Origin: Streptomyces sp. NRRL F-5123
Lineage (GTDB): Bacteria > Actinomycetota > Actinomycetes > Streptomycetales > Streptomycetaceae
Assembly: GCF_000721495.1 (NCBI RefSeq)
Contig: NZ_JOHY01000005.1
Span: forward strand, 124,001-188,000
Direction of reading: 5' to 3'
DNA: 64,000 nucleotides
Positions 52,175-60,458 of this stretch are shown here, one piece after another; position 1 is the first letter of the stretch; the number at the start of each line of letters is the position of its first letter. Both the position numbers and the translations under genes were made by a program. Under the pieces are notes generated by a model. The model was given only the letters and a program-made list of their open reading frames with translations, was not told the DNA's origin and made no database searches.

Positions 52175-52530
52175 CTACTTGAGGGCCCCCGTCACCAGGT
52201 CGATCCGCCGGAAGCGCTGCAGGGACAGGAACAGCGCGATCACCGGCAGCACGGACAGCAGCGTCCCGGTGATCACCAGCGAGTAGAGGGACGCCTCCGC
52301 CGCGCCGTGCCGCAGCAGGCTGTAGAGCCCCACGGTGAGCGGGAACTTGTCGTCGGAGGTGAGCATCACGAACGGCAGCAGGACGTTGTTCCGGACGGCG
52401 ACGAACTGCAGCAGGAAGACCGTCGCCGGCCCCGGCCCCATGAGCCGCAGCCCGACCGGGAGGAACCGCCGCCCCTCCCCCGCCCCGTCGATCCGACCGG
52501 CCTCCAGGAGTGAGTCCGGTACCGCGGACT
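52175..52530 (-). pseudogene. Truncated sugar ABC transporter permease (MalG/CebG-like)
   Basis: About 115 residues of the C-terminal end of a binding-protein-dependent sugar permease. They read VPDSLLEAGRIDGAGEG (the EAA loop), then LRLMGPGPATVFLLQFVAVRNNVLLPFVMLTSDDKFPLTVGLYSLLRHGAAEASLYSLVITGTLLSVLPVIALFLSLQRFRRIDLVTGALK. The upstream part, four helices and any start, is missing; the frame continues upstream into repeats and unrelated sequence. The remnant is in the same direction as GH6 and about 55 bases behind the cellulase promoter. Probably a relic of a cellobiose or other sugar import system. Confidence 0.75.
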
Positions 52531-52563
52531 CCGCGTGGATCAGGGCACGGCGGCAGTCAGGTA

Positions 52564-52632
52564 CCAGGCGCCGGATCAAAGCCCGCCGGCGGTCGGACGC
52601 CCGGCGCCGGATCAGCACCCGCCGGCGGTGAG
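52564..52632. repeat. Imperfect tandem repeat at pseudogene junction
   Basis: GGCGCCGGATCA followed by a conserved CCCGCCGGCGGT occurs twice, about 36 bases apart, between the two pseudogene fragments. It may be a rearrangement scar. Confidence 0.5.
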
Positions 52633-52803
52633 GAGTTCGTGCACCGGCAGCGTCGCCGCGCCGAGCGCGACCTGCTCCGGGCCGAGCCGCCCCAGCTCCA
52701 GCACGGCGCGCTCGGCGGGGTAGTCCAGGGTGTGGCGGCGCATCGCGTCGCGCACGGCGGGCAGCATGGCCGGGCCCATGGCGGCGCTGACCCGGCCGGA
52801 GAG
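52612..52803 (-). pseudogene. C-terminal fragment resembling a ROK-family protein
   Basis: A 60-70 residue reading stretch, VSAAMGPAMLPAVRDAMRRHTLDYPAERAVLELGRLGPEQVALGAATLPV, that looks like the C-terminal end of a ROK regulator or kinase. There is no start codon or upstream body. It sits next to the ABC permease remnant, so both could be parts of one decayed sugar locus. Family call uncertain. Confidence 0.4.
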
Positions 52804-52918
52804 GACTGCACGGCGCCCCCGGGGAATCGCTACGGCATGGCACATAGTGCCAGATCGCGGCTGCGGCGCCGCCGCTCGGGGAGCGCTCTCCCGGATTCCC
52901 GCCGCGGCCCGGCGCCAC

Positions 52919-52970
52919 GGGACATCGGTCAGGACCGCCCCGGCGGCGGGGCGGTCCTGACCGATGTCCC
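52919..52970 (-). terminator. Hairpin ending the SWIM-MoxR-DUF5682 operon
   Basis: A perfect 23-bp inverted repeat, starting GGGACATCGGTCAGGACCGC and closing with its complement around a 6-base loop. It lies 7 bases beyond the DUF5682 stop. There is no U-tract, as usual in this genome. Confidence 0.85.
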
Positions 52971-52976
52971 GGCGGG

Positions 52977-55775
52977 TCAGGCCCCGAGGATCTCCGCGAG
53001 GGCCGCTGCGGTCGCCGGGTGGCGGGCGGCGAGGACCGCGCCACCCGGGCCGGACTCGGCCACCACCCAGGTGACCTCGCAGCCCAGCAGCTCCGCGAGC
53101 GCGTCGCACGCCGCAGGGTGGGCGGCCAGCAGCGCGGCGCCGCGGGCGGCGGCGGGCGCGGCGGAGGGCGGCAGCAGGGCCGCGGGCTCCACCGCCCACG
53201 GCGGCACCCATGTGTCGAGGGCCGCGAGCCGGCCGGGGAAGACCCGCCCGGCCTCCCGGATCAGCAGCGGGGCCAGCTCCGCGCCGCCGGAGCGCAGCGT
53301 GCCGATCAGTGTCGGCAGCCACGGCAGCAGCACCGGGTCGGGCAGCACCGCGAAGGCGTCGGAGACCAGCTCGACCACGAAGTCCGCGAGCTGCGGAACG
53401 GGCTCCAGCGCGTGCAGGAAACCGCTGAGGTAGCGCGGGTAGGCAGGTACCACCAGCGGGTTGCCGAGCAGCCCGGCGCAGCGGGTGCGCAGCTCGGCCC
53501 GGGTCAGCCGCCCGAGCTGGAGCTGCGCCGCCCACAGCAGCGCGACCCTGGCCGGCTCCTCCGGGTGGGACTGCGCGACGGCCAGTTCCAGCTGCGTGCG
53601 GTCGCAGCCGAGCGACAGCGCCAGGCTCTCCATGCCGAAGAGGAAGCCGAGCGTCGCGGCGACCTGCCGTACCGTCGCGTCCTCGTCGGTGAAGGCGGTC
53701 GGCAGCAGCGTGCAGTAGTGCGCGTAGCCGGTCTTGACGAAGGACCCGATCCAGCCGGGCAGCGACGGCTCGCTGGTGCGGTAGTACGCGAGCAGCCGGC
53801 GGACCCGGCGCAGCACCTCGGGGGCGCCGTCCACGGTGCGCTCGGTGGCCAGCACCTCCAGGGCGCGGTTCCCCAGCTCGTCGGCGAGCCGGCGGCTGCG
53901 CAGGTGGAGCGTGGCGTCCTCGACGGCCTGCAGCACGCGCGCGGTGGTCGCCTGCGGCCCGTAGGCCTCGCGCCGCAGCCGCTGCTCCAGCACCTGCTCG
54001 ATGCTCACGCCCTCGTAGCCCAGCTCGATCAGGGCCCGCTGGTGCGTGCCGAGGGCGACGTCCCAGGACTCCTGGATCGGCTGCTCGCCGAGCTTCCGCT
54101 CGCCCATGATGGGGCGGGCGGTGCCGTGCGGCATCAGGTGACGCAGCATCCACAGGACGTCGGAGCAGGCCTTGAGCTCCGGCTTCGACGCCATGTCCAG
54201 CAGCGCGCGCTGCACGCCGCGCTGCTGGAGCTTCAGGCCGAGCGGGGCGAGCCGGTCGTGGACGTCGCGGGCGAGCGGTGGAAGGGCGTCGTAGCCGACC
54301 TGGCCGATCCGGTCGCCGCCCATCATGATCTCGACGATCCGGCGCACGTCCCGGCGGCCCGGCACGGTGTCCTTCTCGATGCAGGTGACGGCCGCGTCCT
54401 GGAAGTCGTACGGCGTGGGCCTGGCGCGGTCGCGCATGCCGGCCAGCAGGATGGAGGTCTCGAAGACGGCGATGGCGTCGGCGGTGGAGGCGAGGTAGCC
54501 GTTGCGCCGGGCGGCGCGGACGACGTCGACGCTCCAGCCGAGCAACTCCTCCTCGTCCAGCCGGTCGAGGACCGGCGGGCGCTGCAGGAAGCCGCTGAGC
54601 CGGTCGGACGCCTCCGTGTCCGGCACGCGGGGCAGGGCCCGCGCGGCCTTGGGGAGCTTGCGGTCGCCGGCCTGCCCGGCGAGCCGGAAGGGCCGGACCC
54701 GGCTGCGCCTGACGTTCTTCGCCCACTGCGTCGCGGCGATCGACACCGACCCGGCGGCGAGCCCGAACTGTGCCTCGATCGCCGCGTGGCTGGACGGGAT
54801 CAGACCGTACTGCCAGGTGCTCGCGCTGGGCGGGCTGATCTCGAAGGTGTCGCTGCCGTGCACGCCGAACTCCGGGACACTGCTGGCGGCGTGGAAGGCG
54901 CCGCAGACGTAGAGGCAGTCGGCCGGGTCGGTGCCGGTGGCCGCCAGATGTTGACGCATCCGCGTCCACATGTAGCGCTCGCGGTCCTCGTCCACCCGGA
55001 CGCGGCCCGGGTCGCCGGGCGCGAGGCGCCGGAAGAGGCTGCCGATGAGCAGCATCACCTGGCGGTAGGTGTCGTGGTCGCTGTCGCCGAGCGGCACCTC
55101 GACGTACTGGTGCCACCACTCCGACCAGTGCCGCACCCGCCCGTGGTGCAGCAGGAACTCCTCCAGCTCGGCGAACCGCGGCCGCAGGTCGCCCACCTCC
55201 ACCCCGACGGCGTCGCCGTGCAGCGCCGCCTCCTCCTCCGGGGCGGGCGCGCCCGGCTCGCCGTCGGGCTCGGCGGCGGGGCGCGGGCCCTCCGGCTGCC
55301 ACTGGAAGACGTGGTCGCACGACCGGTCGACGAGCACCAGCTCCACGCCGGGGGTGTCCAGCGCGTACGCGACGGCCTGGTACTCGGCGGACGCCTCGGT
55401 GATCGGGGCGACGACCGACAGCGGCGCCCACTCGGCGGGGAAGCCGTCGACCTCGCTCGCGAAGGCCTGCACCGCCACCGGCAGGCGGCAGTTGCGCAGC
55501 TCGGCGAGCAGCGGCGCCATGTCCTCGCACAGCTCCAGATAGACCACCTTGGGCTGCTTCTCGCGCAGCCGGCGGGCCATGGCGACGGCGGAGGCCGGCG
55601 AGTGGTGGCACACCGGGAAGATCTCCAGCGGCTCGTGCACCGCGCGGTCGACGTCGTCGACGATGCCGAGCAGGATGCCCTCCAGGGCGTCCGGACCGTC
55701 CGCGAACTCGGCGGCGGCCTCCTGGAGCCGGCCGCGCAGCGCGTCGAAGGGCGCTGCCTCCTGCCCGCCGCTCAC
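52977..55775 (-). CDS. DUF5682 family protein (last gene of MoxR/VWA operon)
   Basis: A 932-residue protein. The start is GTG 55775 overlapping the MoxR stop (GTGA). The N-terminal catalytic-looking part has IFPVCHHSPASAVAM (H57, H58), E81 in VVYLELCED, and CLYVCGAFHAAS (H295), the arrangement of DUF5682 proteins. This recalls the TraB/TIKI/EreA-type GxxH...E fold. After about residue 340 the protein is helical and may carry HEAT-like repeats (LGTHQRALIELGYEGVSIEQVLEQRLRREAYGPQ onward). No function is known. It depends on the MoxR and VWA neighbours by genetic linkage. Confidence 0.75.
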   Translation of the reverse strand: MSGGQEAAPFDALRGRLQEAAAEFADGPDALEGILLGIVDDVDRAVHEPLEIFPVCHHSPASAVAMARRLREKQPKVVYLELCEDMAPLLAELRNCRLPVAVQAFASEVDGFPAEWAPLSVVAPITEASAEYQAVAYALDTPGVELVLVDRSCDHVFQWQPEGPRPAAEPDGEPGAPAPEEEAALHGDAVGVEVGDLRPRFAELEEFLLHHGRVRHWSEWWHQYVEVPLGDSDHDTYRQVMLLIGSLFRRLAPGDPGRVRVDEDRERYMWTRMRQHLAATGTDPADCLYVCGAFHAASSVPEFGVHGSDTFEISPPSASTWQYGLIPSSHAAIEAQFGLAAGSVSIAATQWAKNVRRSRVRPFRLAGQAGDRKLPKAARALPRVPDTEASDRLSGFLQRPPVLDRLDEEELLGWSVDVVRAARRNGYLASTADAIAVFETSILLAGMRDRARPTPYDFQDAAVTCIEKDTVPGRRDVRRIVEIMMGGDRIGQVGYDALPPLARDVHDRLAPLGLKLQQRGVQRALLDMASKPELKACSDVLWMLRHLMPHGTARPIMGERKLGEQPIQESWDVALGTHQRALIELGYEGVSIEQVLEQRLRREAYGPQATTARVLQAVEDATLHLRSRRLADELGNRALEVLATERTVDGAPEVLRRVRRLLAYYRTSEPSLPGWIGSFVKTGYAHYCTLLPTAFTDEDATVRQVAATLGFLFGMESLALSLGCDRTQLELAVAQSHPEEPARVALLWAAQLQLGRLTRAELRTRCAGLLGNPLVVPAYPRYLSGFLHALEPVPQLADFVVELVSDAFAVLPDPVLLPWLPTLIGTLRSGGAELAPLLIREAGRVFPGRLAALDTWVPPWAVEPAALLPPSAAPAAARGAALLAAHPAACDALAELLGCEVTWVVAESGPGGAVLAARHPATAAALAEILGA

Positions 55776-56917
55776 GACAGGGTGGCTATCGCGTCGCGGC
55801 CGCCGTCGAGGAATTCCGGCCAGGAGCCGCCCTGGTCCTTGCTGCGCGGCTCGACCACGCCGTGCAGGTACTTGTTGAGGATCGCCAGGTCCTCCGGCTG
55901 GCGCCTGGCCAGCGAACCGACGAGGGAGACGGCCAGGGTGCGGGCGGTCAGGCTGCGCTCGCCGAAGAAGGTGCTGTGGAGGATCGCGTCCTCCAGCACG
56001 CCGATCTGCTCGGCGGTGGACAGCGCGGACTCCAGCTTCTCGTCGTCGCTGCCCGCCGCGGCGGCCGAGGCGCGCAGATCGGCGAAGCTCTGGAGCAGCA
56101 CGTCCAGCAGCGTCGGCGGCACGTCGAGGTCGATGGAGTGCCGGCGGAGCAGCTCCTCGGTGCGGAAACGGACGATCTCCGCCTCGCTCTTCTTGTTGGT
56201 CACCACCGGGATGCGGACGAAGTTGAAGCGCCGCTTGAGGGCCGACGACAGGTCGTTGACGCCGCGGTCGCGGCTGTTGGCGGTGGCGATGACCGAGAAG
56301 CCCGGCTTGGCGAAGACGATGTTGTCGGCGGTGCCGCCCTCCCCGACCTCCGCGGTGTCGCCGCCCAGCTCCGGCACCGAGATGTACTTCTCCGACAGGA
56401 TGGAGATCAGCGCGTCCTGCACGTCGCTGGTGGCGCGGGTCAGTTCCTCGAAGCGGCCGATCGCGCCGGCCTCCATCGCGGTCATGATCGGTGAGGGGAT
56501 CATCGAGTCGCGCGACTGGCCGCTCGCGATGACCTGGGAGACGTTCCACGAGTACTTGATGTGGTCCTCGGTGGTGCCGGCGGTGCCCTGGACGACGAGG
56601 GTGGAATTGCGGCAGATCGCGGCGGACAGCAGCTCGGCGAGCCAGCTCTTGCCCGTGCCCGGGTCACCGATCAGCAGCAGGCCGCGGTCGGAGGCGAGGG
56701 TGACGATCGAGCGCTCCACGAAGCTGCGGTCGCCGAACCACTTCGGGGCGATCTCCCGGTCCAGGCCGTCGGAGCGCTCGGAGCCGAGGACGAACAGCCG
56801 CACCATCTTGGGCGACAGCCGCCACGTGAAGGGCTTCGGGCCGTCGTCGACGGACTCCAGCCAGTCCAGCTCCTCGGCGTACTTGATCTCCGCGGGCGCG
56901 CGCAGCAGGTCGGACAT
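55772..56917 (-). CDS. MoxR-type AAA+ ATPase
   Basis: A 381-residue ATPase. Walker A is GLLLIGDPGTGKSWLAELL (G84-S91), the Walker B-like acidic pair is in GRFEELTRATSDVQDALISILSEKYI, and sensor 1 is VIATANSRDRG. These mark the MoxR group of AAA+ proteins, which act as chaperones on metalloproteins or complexes with VWA partners. Start ATG 56917 has AAAGG upstream. It lies 81 bases after the VWA stop and overlaps DUF5682 (GTGA). Confidence 0.9.
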   Translation of the reverse strand: MSDLLRAPAEIKYAEELDWLESVDDGPKPFTWRLSPKMVRLFVLGSERSDGLDREIAPKWFGDRSFVERSIVTLASDRGLLLIGDPGTGKSWLAELLSAAICRNSTLVVQGTAGTTEDHIKYSWNVSQVIASGQSRDSMIPSPIMTAMEAGAIGRFEELTRATSDVQDALISILSEKYISVPELGGDTAEVGEGGTADNIVFAKPGFSVIATANSRDRGVNDLSSALKRRFNFVRIPVVTNKKSEAEIVRFRTEELLRRHSIDLDVPPTLLDVLLQSFADLRASAAAAGSDDEKLESALSTAEQIGVLEDAILHSTFFGERSLTARTLAVSLVGSLARRQPEDLAILNKYLHGVVEPRSKDQGGSWPEFLDGGRDAIATLS

Positions 56918-56998
56918 GTCAGGGCCTTTCTCGCAAGAGGGTCGAACGTGTGAAGGGGCCGCCTTCGCGGCGGAGGTGGTCGGGCGGCACGGCCCGGA

Positions 56999-58474
56999 TC
57001 AGGTGAGGAACGACTTCAGCTCGTGGACGAGCTTGCGTATGTGGCCGGACAGCACCGGCGTGCCCAGATCCTTGAAGCGCTCGCGGAACCACGGGTTGAC
57101 GCTGCCGCGGCCGGAGCTGGTCACCGAGCCGACGGGGATGAACCGGGCGCCCGAGCGGTGGATCGCGGCCATGCTCTCGAAGAGCGGTTCGCTGCGCCAT
57201 TCGTAGAAGTCGGAGATCCACACCACGACGGTGTTGCGCGGCTCGGCGATCAGCGGCTGCGCCAGGGCCATGGCGACCGTGCCGTCCGTGCCGCCGCCGA
57301 GGTTGGTGCGCAGCAGCGTCTCGAACGGGTCGTGCACCCACGGGGTGAGGTCGAGGGCCTGCGTGTCGTACGCGATCAGATGCACGTCGACCTTGGGCAG
57401 CCCGGCGAAGATCGAGGCCAGGATGGTGCAGTTGACCATCGAGTCGACCATCGAGCCCGACTGGTCGACCACCACGACCAGCCGCTGCGGTGTGGTGCGG
57501 CGGGCGGTCTGCCGGTAGTAGAGCCGGTCGACGTAGAGCTTCTCGTCCTCCGGGCTCCAGTTGGTGAGGTTCTTCCAGATCGTGCGGTCCAGATCCAGGT
57601 TGCGGAAGACCCGCTTGGGCGGGACGGACCGGTCGATCGCGCCGACCGTGGCCTTCTCGACCTGGGTGCGCAGCACCTCGGCGACCTCGTCGACGAAGCG
57701 GCGGATCAGAGCCTTGGCGTTGGCCAGCGCGACCCCCGACAGGTTGTTCTTGTCGCGCAGCAACTGCTCGATGAGCGACATGCTCGGCGTGAGCCGGGCG
57801 GCCAGCTGCGGATCGGCCAGCACCTCGCGCAGCTGCATCCGCTTGACGAGGTCGGCCTCGATCGCGGCCAGGTCCGGTCCGATGGCCGGGATCAGCCGGC
57901 TCAGGTCGGGTGCGCCGTGCCCGGCGCCCGTACCGGTCGGGCTGACGCCCCGGCCGCCGCCGCGCAGCTCGCCGGGACGGCAGCCGAGGGCGCGCTCAAG
58001 CCAGCCGGCGTCGGCCTGCCAGCGGGCCAGCTGGCCCGCGGTGACGGCCCCGCCGCCGGTCGCGAAGACGTTGAGCAGCACCTTGGAGACCAGGGCGGCG
58101 CGGCGCACCTCTGCTGCGCGGTCCCTGCCGTCGTCGGCATCGTCGGCGTTACCGCCGTCGTCGTCCGCATCGTCGACGTCGTCCCCGTCGTCCGCGCCGC
58201 TCCCGTCCGGCTCGGGTGGCCGCGGGACCATCAGGCCGTCGAACTCGGCCGCCAGCTCGGGGTGGCGCTGCACCAGGGAGTCGACGGACACCTGCGGGTC
58301 GAGGAGCGCTCCGGGCAGGCCGATGTCCTCGACGACGGCCAGGCTCGCGGACTCCAGGGCCGGCTGCTCCTCCTGGTCGAAGAGCCGGGCGAGCAGCCGC
58401 CAGTAGACCACCTGCCGCCGGGCGTCGTGGGCGGGCGCGGGCGCGGATTCGGGCGCGGTGTGCTGGTCGGTCAT
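56999..58474 (-). CDS. VWA (von Willebrand factor A) domain protein
   Basis: A 491-residue protein. The VWA domain near residue 330 has the MIDAS DQSGSM (D337-M342), the Thr in LGGGTDG and the Asp in WISDFYEW, so metal coordination looks intact. An acidic, Asp-rich stretch (about 90-118) and a helical N-terminal region precede it. VWA proteins of this type bind MoxR ATPases and bring substrates. ATG 58474 overlaps the stop of the upstream gene (ATGA), so translation is coupled. Confidence 0.9.
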   Translation of the reverse strand: MTDQHTAPESAPAPAHDARRQVVYWRLLARLFDQEEQPALESASLAVVEDIGLPGALLDPQVSVDSLVQRHPELAAEFDGLMVPRPPEPDGSGADDGDDVDDADDDGGNADDADDGRDRAAEVRRAALVSKVLLNVFATGGGAVTAGQLARWQADAGWLERALGCRPGELRGGGRGVSPTGTGAGHGAPDLSRLIPAIGPDLAAIEADLVKRMQLREVLADPQLAARLTPSMSLIEQLLRDKNNLSGVALANAKALIRRFVDEVAEVLRTQVEKATVGAIDRSVPPKRVFRNLDLDRTIWKNLTNWSPEDEKLYVDRLYYRQTARRTTPQRLVVVVDQSGSMVDSMVNCTILASIFAGLPKVDVHLIAYDTQALDLTPWVHDPFETLLRTNLGGGTDGTVAMALAQPLIAEPRNTVVVWISDFYEWRSEPLFESMAAIHRSGARFIPVGSVTSSGRGSVNPWFRERFKDLGTPVLSGHIRKLVHELKSFLT

Positions 58475-59862
58475 TTCCGCAGCAGCCTTCCCGCGCGCTC
58501 CCGCAACGCCGCGGCGGCGTCGGTGGCGGCCTTCTCCGCCTTGGCCCCGGTCTTGTCGGCGGTGCCGCCCGCCCACGCCCCCGCGTGCAGCGCGACGGGC
58601 TTCTTGCGGACGACGCTCTCGACGGCGAGCGGCTGGAGGCGGAAGGCGCCCGCGTCCCAGCGCAGCAGGCCGATGCAGGCGGCGGACTTCGCGACGGCCT
58701 CCGGCGTCAGCGGGCCGGCGACCGGGACGCGGTCGGTGTCGACGGGCAGCTCACCGCCCGCGAAGGTGAGGACCAGGCCCTTCTCCTCGTCCTGCGCGGC
58801 CGTGTAGCCCTCCACGAAGACCGGGACGGCGATCCGCGCCGGGTGCCGGTCGAGCGGCGCTGTCGCCAGGTCCGCGGCCGCGGGCATCGCGACCCTGGCC
58901 GTGCTGAACGCGTCGGCCGGCTCCCCCGGGCGGGCGCACGCGTCGTCCCAGACCAGATCGCCCTCGGCCGTGAGCGGCATGCCCGTGACGTCCATGCAGC
59001 GGCCCTCGCCCGCGGCGGCCAGCAGCGACATGTGCGGGCGCAGCAGCTGCCACAGGCCCGCGCCCACCACGGTCTCCGGCTTGGGCGCCGACACGCTCGC
59101 CCGCACCAGCAGCGCCGTGGACCCGTCGGCGGGCTCGAACACCGCATGCACCTGGGCCTGGACGGCCGTGGCGTGCTCGTGCAGGTCGACACCGAGCGGC
59201 AGCAGGCGGCCGGTCGCCCGGCCCCCGGCGGTCGCGCCGGCGGCGCCGGGAAGCGTCAGCAGCAGCGCGCGCGACCACAGGTCGGCCCAGCGGCGGACCG
59301 GGAGGCGCTCCAGGGCGGCGCCGGGGCAGCACGCGGCCAGCTCGTCTGCGAACCCGTCGAGGAGCGCGGCCAGGCGGCGCAGTGCCGGGTCCGGCAGCAT
59401 CGCCGAGACGACCGGCGCGGCGCCCGAGACGACCTCGTGGTCCATACCGCGCCAGCCGCAGCGGGCCAGGTCCGACAGCCAGGAGCGGGCGGCCGCCAGG
59501 ACGTTCACCGCCTGCTGCGCACCCGGCTCCGGGGCGGCGGGCTCGGCGGCGGACCGCCCCGTCGCCTCGGCCGCACGGGCGGCCAGTGCGTCGTGAACCG
59601 AGCCGAGCAGGGCGGTGCGGCCCGCGGCGAGCGCAACGAAGTGGTCCTCGCCCGCCGCCCCCGCCGCGGCCTTCTCCGCGGCCTCGGCGACCTTCCCGGC
59701 CAGCGGCGACCCGGCGAGCGCGCCCGCCAGGGCAGCCAGGCCCGCCGCCTGCGCGGGCTGCGGGCGCAGCAGGCCGGAGGCAAGCGCCTCGTCGAAGGCG
59801 TCGACGACGGCCAGGGCCTCGTCGAGCCCGTCGATCTCCTCGGCCAGCACGTCCGCCCGCAT
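58471..59862 (-). CDS. Unknown 463-aa protein of the MoxR/VWA operon
   Basis: A 463-residue protein I cannot assign. The N-terminal half is Ala/Leu-rich and helical (IDGLDEALAVVDAFDEALASGLLRPQPAQAAGLAALAGALAG...). The C-terminal half has beta-rich segments such as GLWQLLRPHMSLLAAAGEGRCMDVTGMPLTAEGDLVWDDACA and KGLVLTFAGGELPVDTDRVPV. There are no membrane segments or catalytic motifs. Its ATG overlaps the SWIM stop by one base (TGATG) and its stop overlaps the VWA start, so all three are coupled and probably form a complex. Confidence 0.8.
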   Translation of the reverse strand: MRADVLAEEIDGLDEALAVVDAFDEALASGLLRPQPAQAAGLAALAGALAGSPLAGKVAEAAEKAAAGAAGEDHFVALAAGRTALLGSVHDALAARAAEATGRSAAEPAAPEPGAQQAVNVLAAARSWLSDLARCGWRGMDHEVVSGAAPVVSAMLPDPALRRLAALLDGFADELAACCPGAALERLPVRRWADLWSRALLLTLPGAAGATAGGRATGRLLPLGVDLHEHATAVQAQVHAVFEPADGSTALLVRASVSAPKPETVVGAGLWQLLRPHMSLLAAAGEGRCMDVTGMPLTAEGDLVWDDACARPGEPADAFSTARVAMPAAADLATAPLDRHPARIAVPVFVEGYTAAQDEEKGLVLTFAGGELPVDTDRVPVAGPLTPEAVAKSAACIGLLRWDAGAFRLQPLAVESVVRKKPVALHAGAWAGGTADKTGAKAEKAATDAAAALRERAGRLLRK

Positions 59863-60377
59863 CACGCCACCGCCCTGGTCGGCGGGAACCACTGCATCTC
59901 CGGCAGCGGCGCGGTGGTCGGCGCCAGCTCCAGGTAGCTCAGCTGGCGCAGGAAGCGGCTGAAGACGGAGGCGGCCGCCGACGAGTCGCCCTGCTGCGGG
60001 CGGGCCTGCACCATCGGCGTGAGGACCGCGTCGGAGTCCGCCCCGGCCTCGACGGGATCCAGCCGCATGTAGCGGGCGACGCGCTGCGCGCCGTACTGGA
60101 GGACGGCCTCGCCGACGAGCGCGCGGATGTGGTTGCAGAACATGCCGCGCGCGCCGCCGCAGGGGCGGTTGTTGTTCGTGCTGCAGGTGAACGCGAACGA
60201 GCCCGCGGCGACCGACGAGACGTACACCCGCGCTATGTCCGAGCCGCTCGACACCACTCCCTGCAACCGCCCGTCGGCCAGCTCGACGAACGGCACCTTG
60301 GCGAGCTTGCGCGGACTGGCGGGCGCCACCACCCGCACCGTGCTGGATTTCCCCCAGTCGGGCTCCCACTCGGACAA
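59862..60377 (-). CDS. SWIM-like zinc-finger protein
   Basis: A 171-residue protein with a zinc cluster SFAFTCSTNNNRPCGGARGMFCNHI: C65, C73, C81 and H83. This is SWIM-like but the usual first CxC is only one cysteine, followed by Cx7CxH. It probably binds nucleic acid or protein. I choose TTG 60377 because AGAGGAG lies 8 bases upstream and no ATG fits. The gene is the first of five and lies 52 bases downstream of a PafBC-type promoter's likely start point. Confidence 0.75.
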   Translation of the reverse strand: MSEWEPDWGKSSTVRVVAPASPRKLAKVPFVELADGRLQGVVSSGSDIARVYVSSVAAGSFAFTCSTNNNRPCGGARGMFCNHIRALVGEAVLQYGAQRVARYMRLDPVEAGADSDAVLTPMVQARPQQGDSSAAASVFSRFLRQLSYLELAPTTAPLPEMQWFPPTRAVA

Positions 60378-60435
60378 CGCGTCATCTCCTCTGCACACGC
60401 CGGGATTTGCGCGCCTGACCGGCGCGACACCACTG

Positions 60436-60458
60436 AAGGTAGTGGGAGGGTCTGACAA
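60436..60458 (-). promoter_or_regulatory. PafBC/RecA-NDp-like DNA-damage promoter of the SWIM operon
   Basis: Minus strand TTGTCAGAC (60458-60450), eight bases, TACCTT (60441-60436). It fits TTGTCRGTG-N8-TAnnnT at 7 of 9 positions in the first block and fully in the -10. It is the second such element in the window. A start near 60429 gives a leader of about 52 bases to the SWIM TTG. Confidence 0.6.

Noticed and set aside
52880..52893. GGGAGCGCTCTCCC near the ROK-like fragment as a CebR box
   Set aside because: The arms are GGGAG/CTCCC around CGCT, not the TGGGAGCGCTCCCA consensus.
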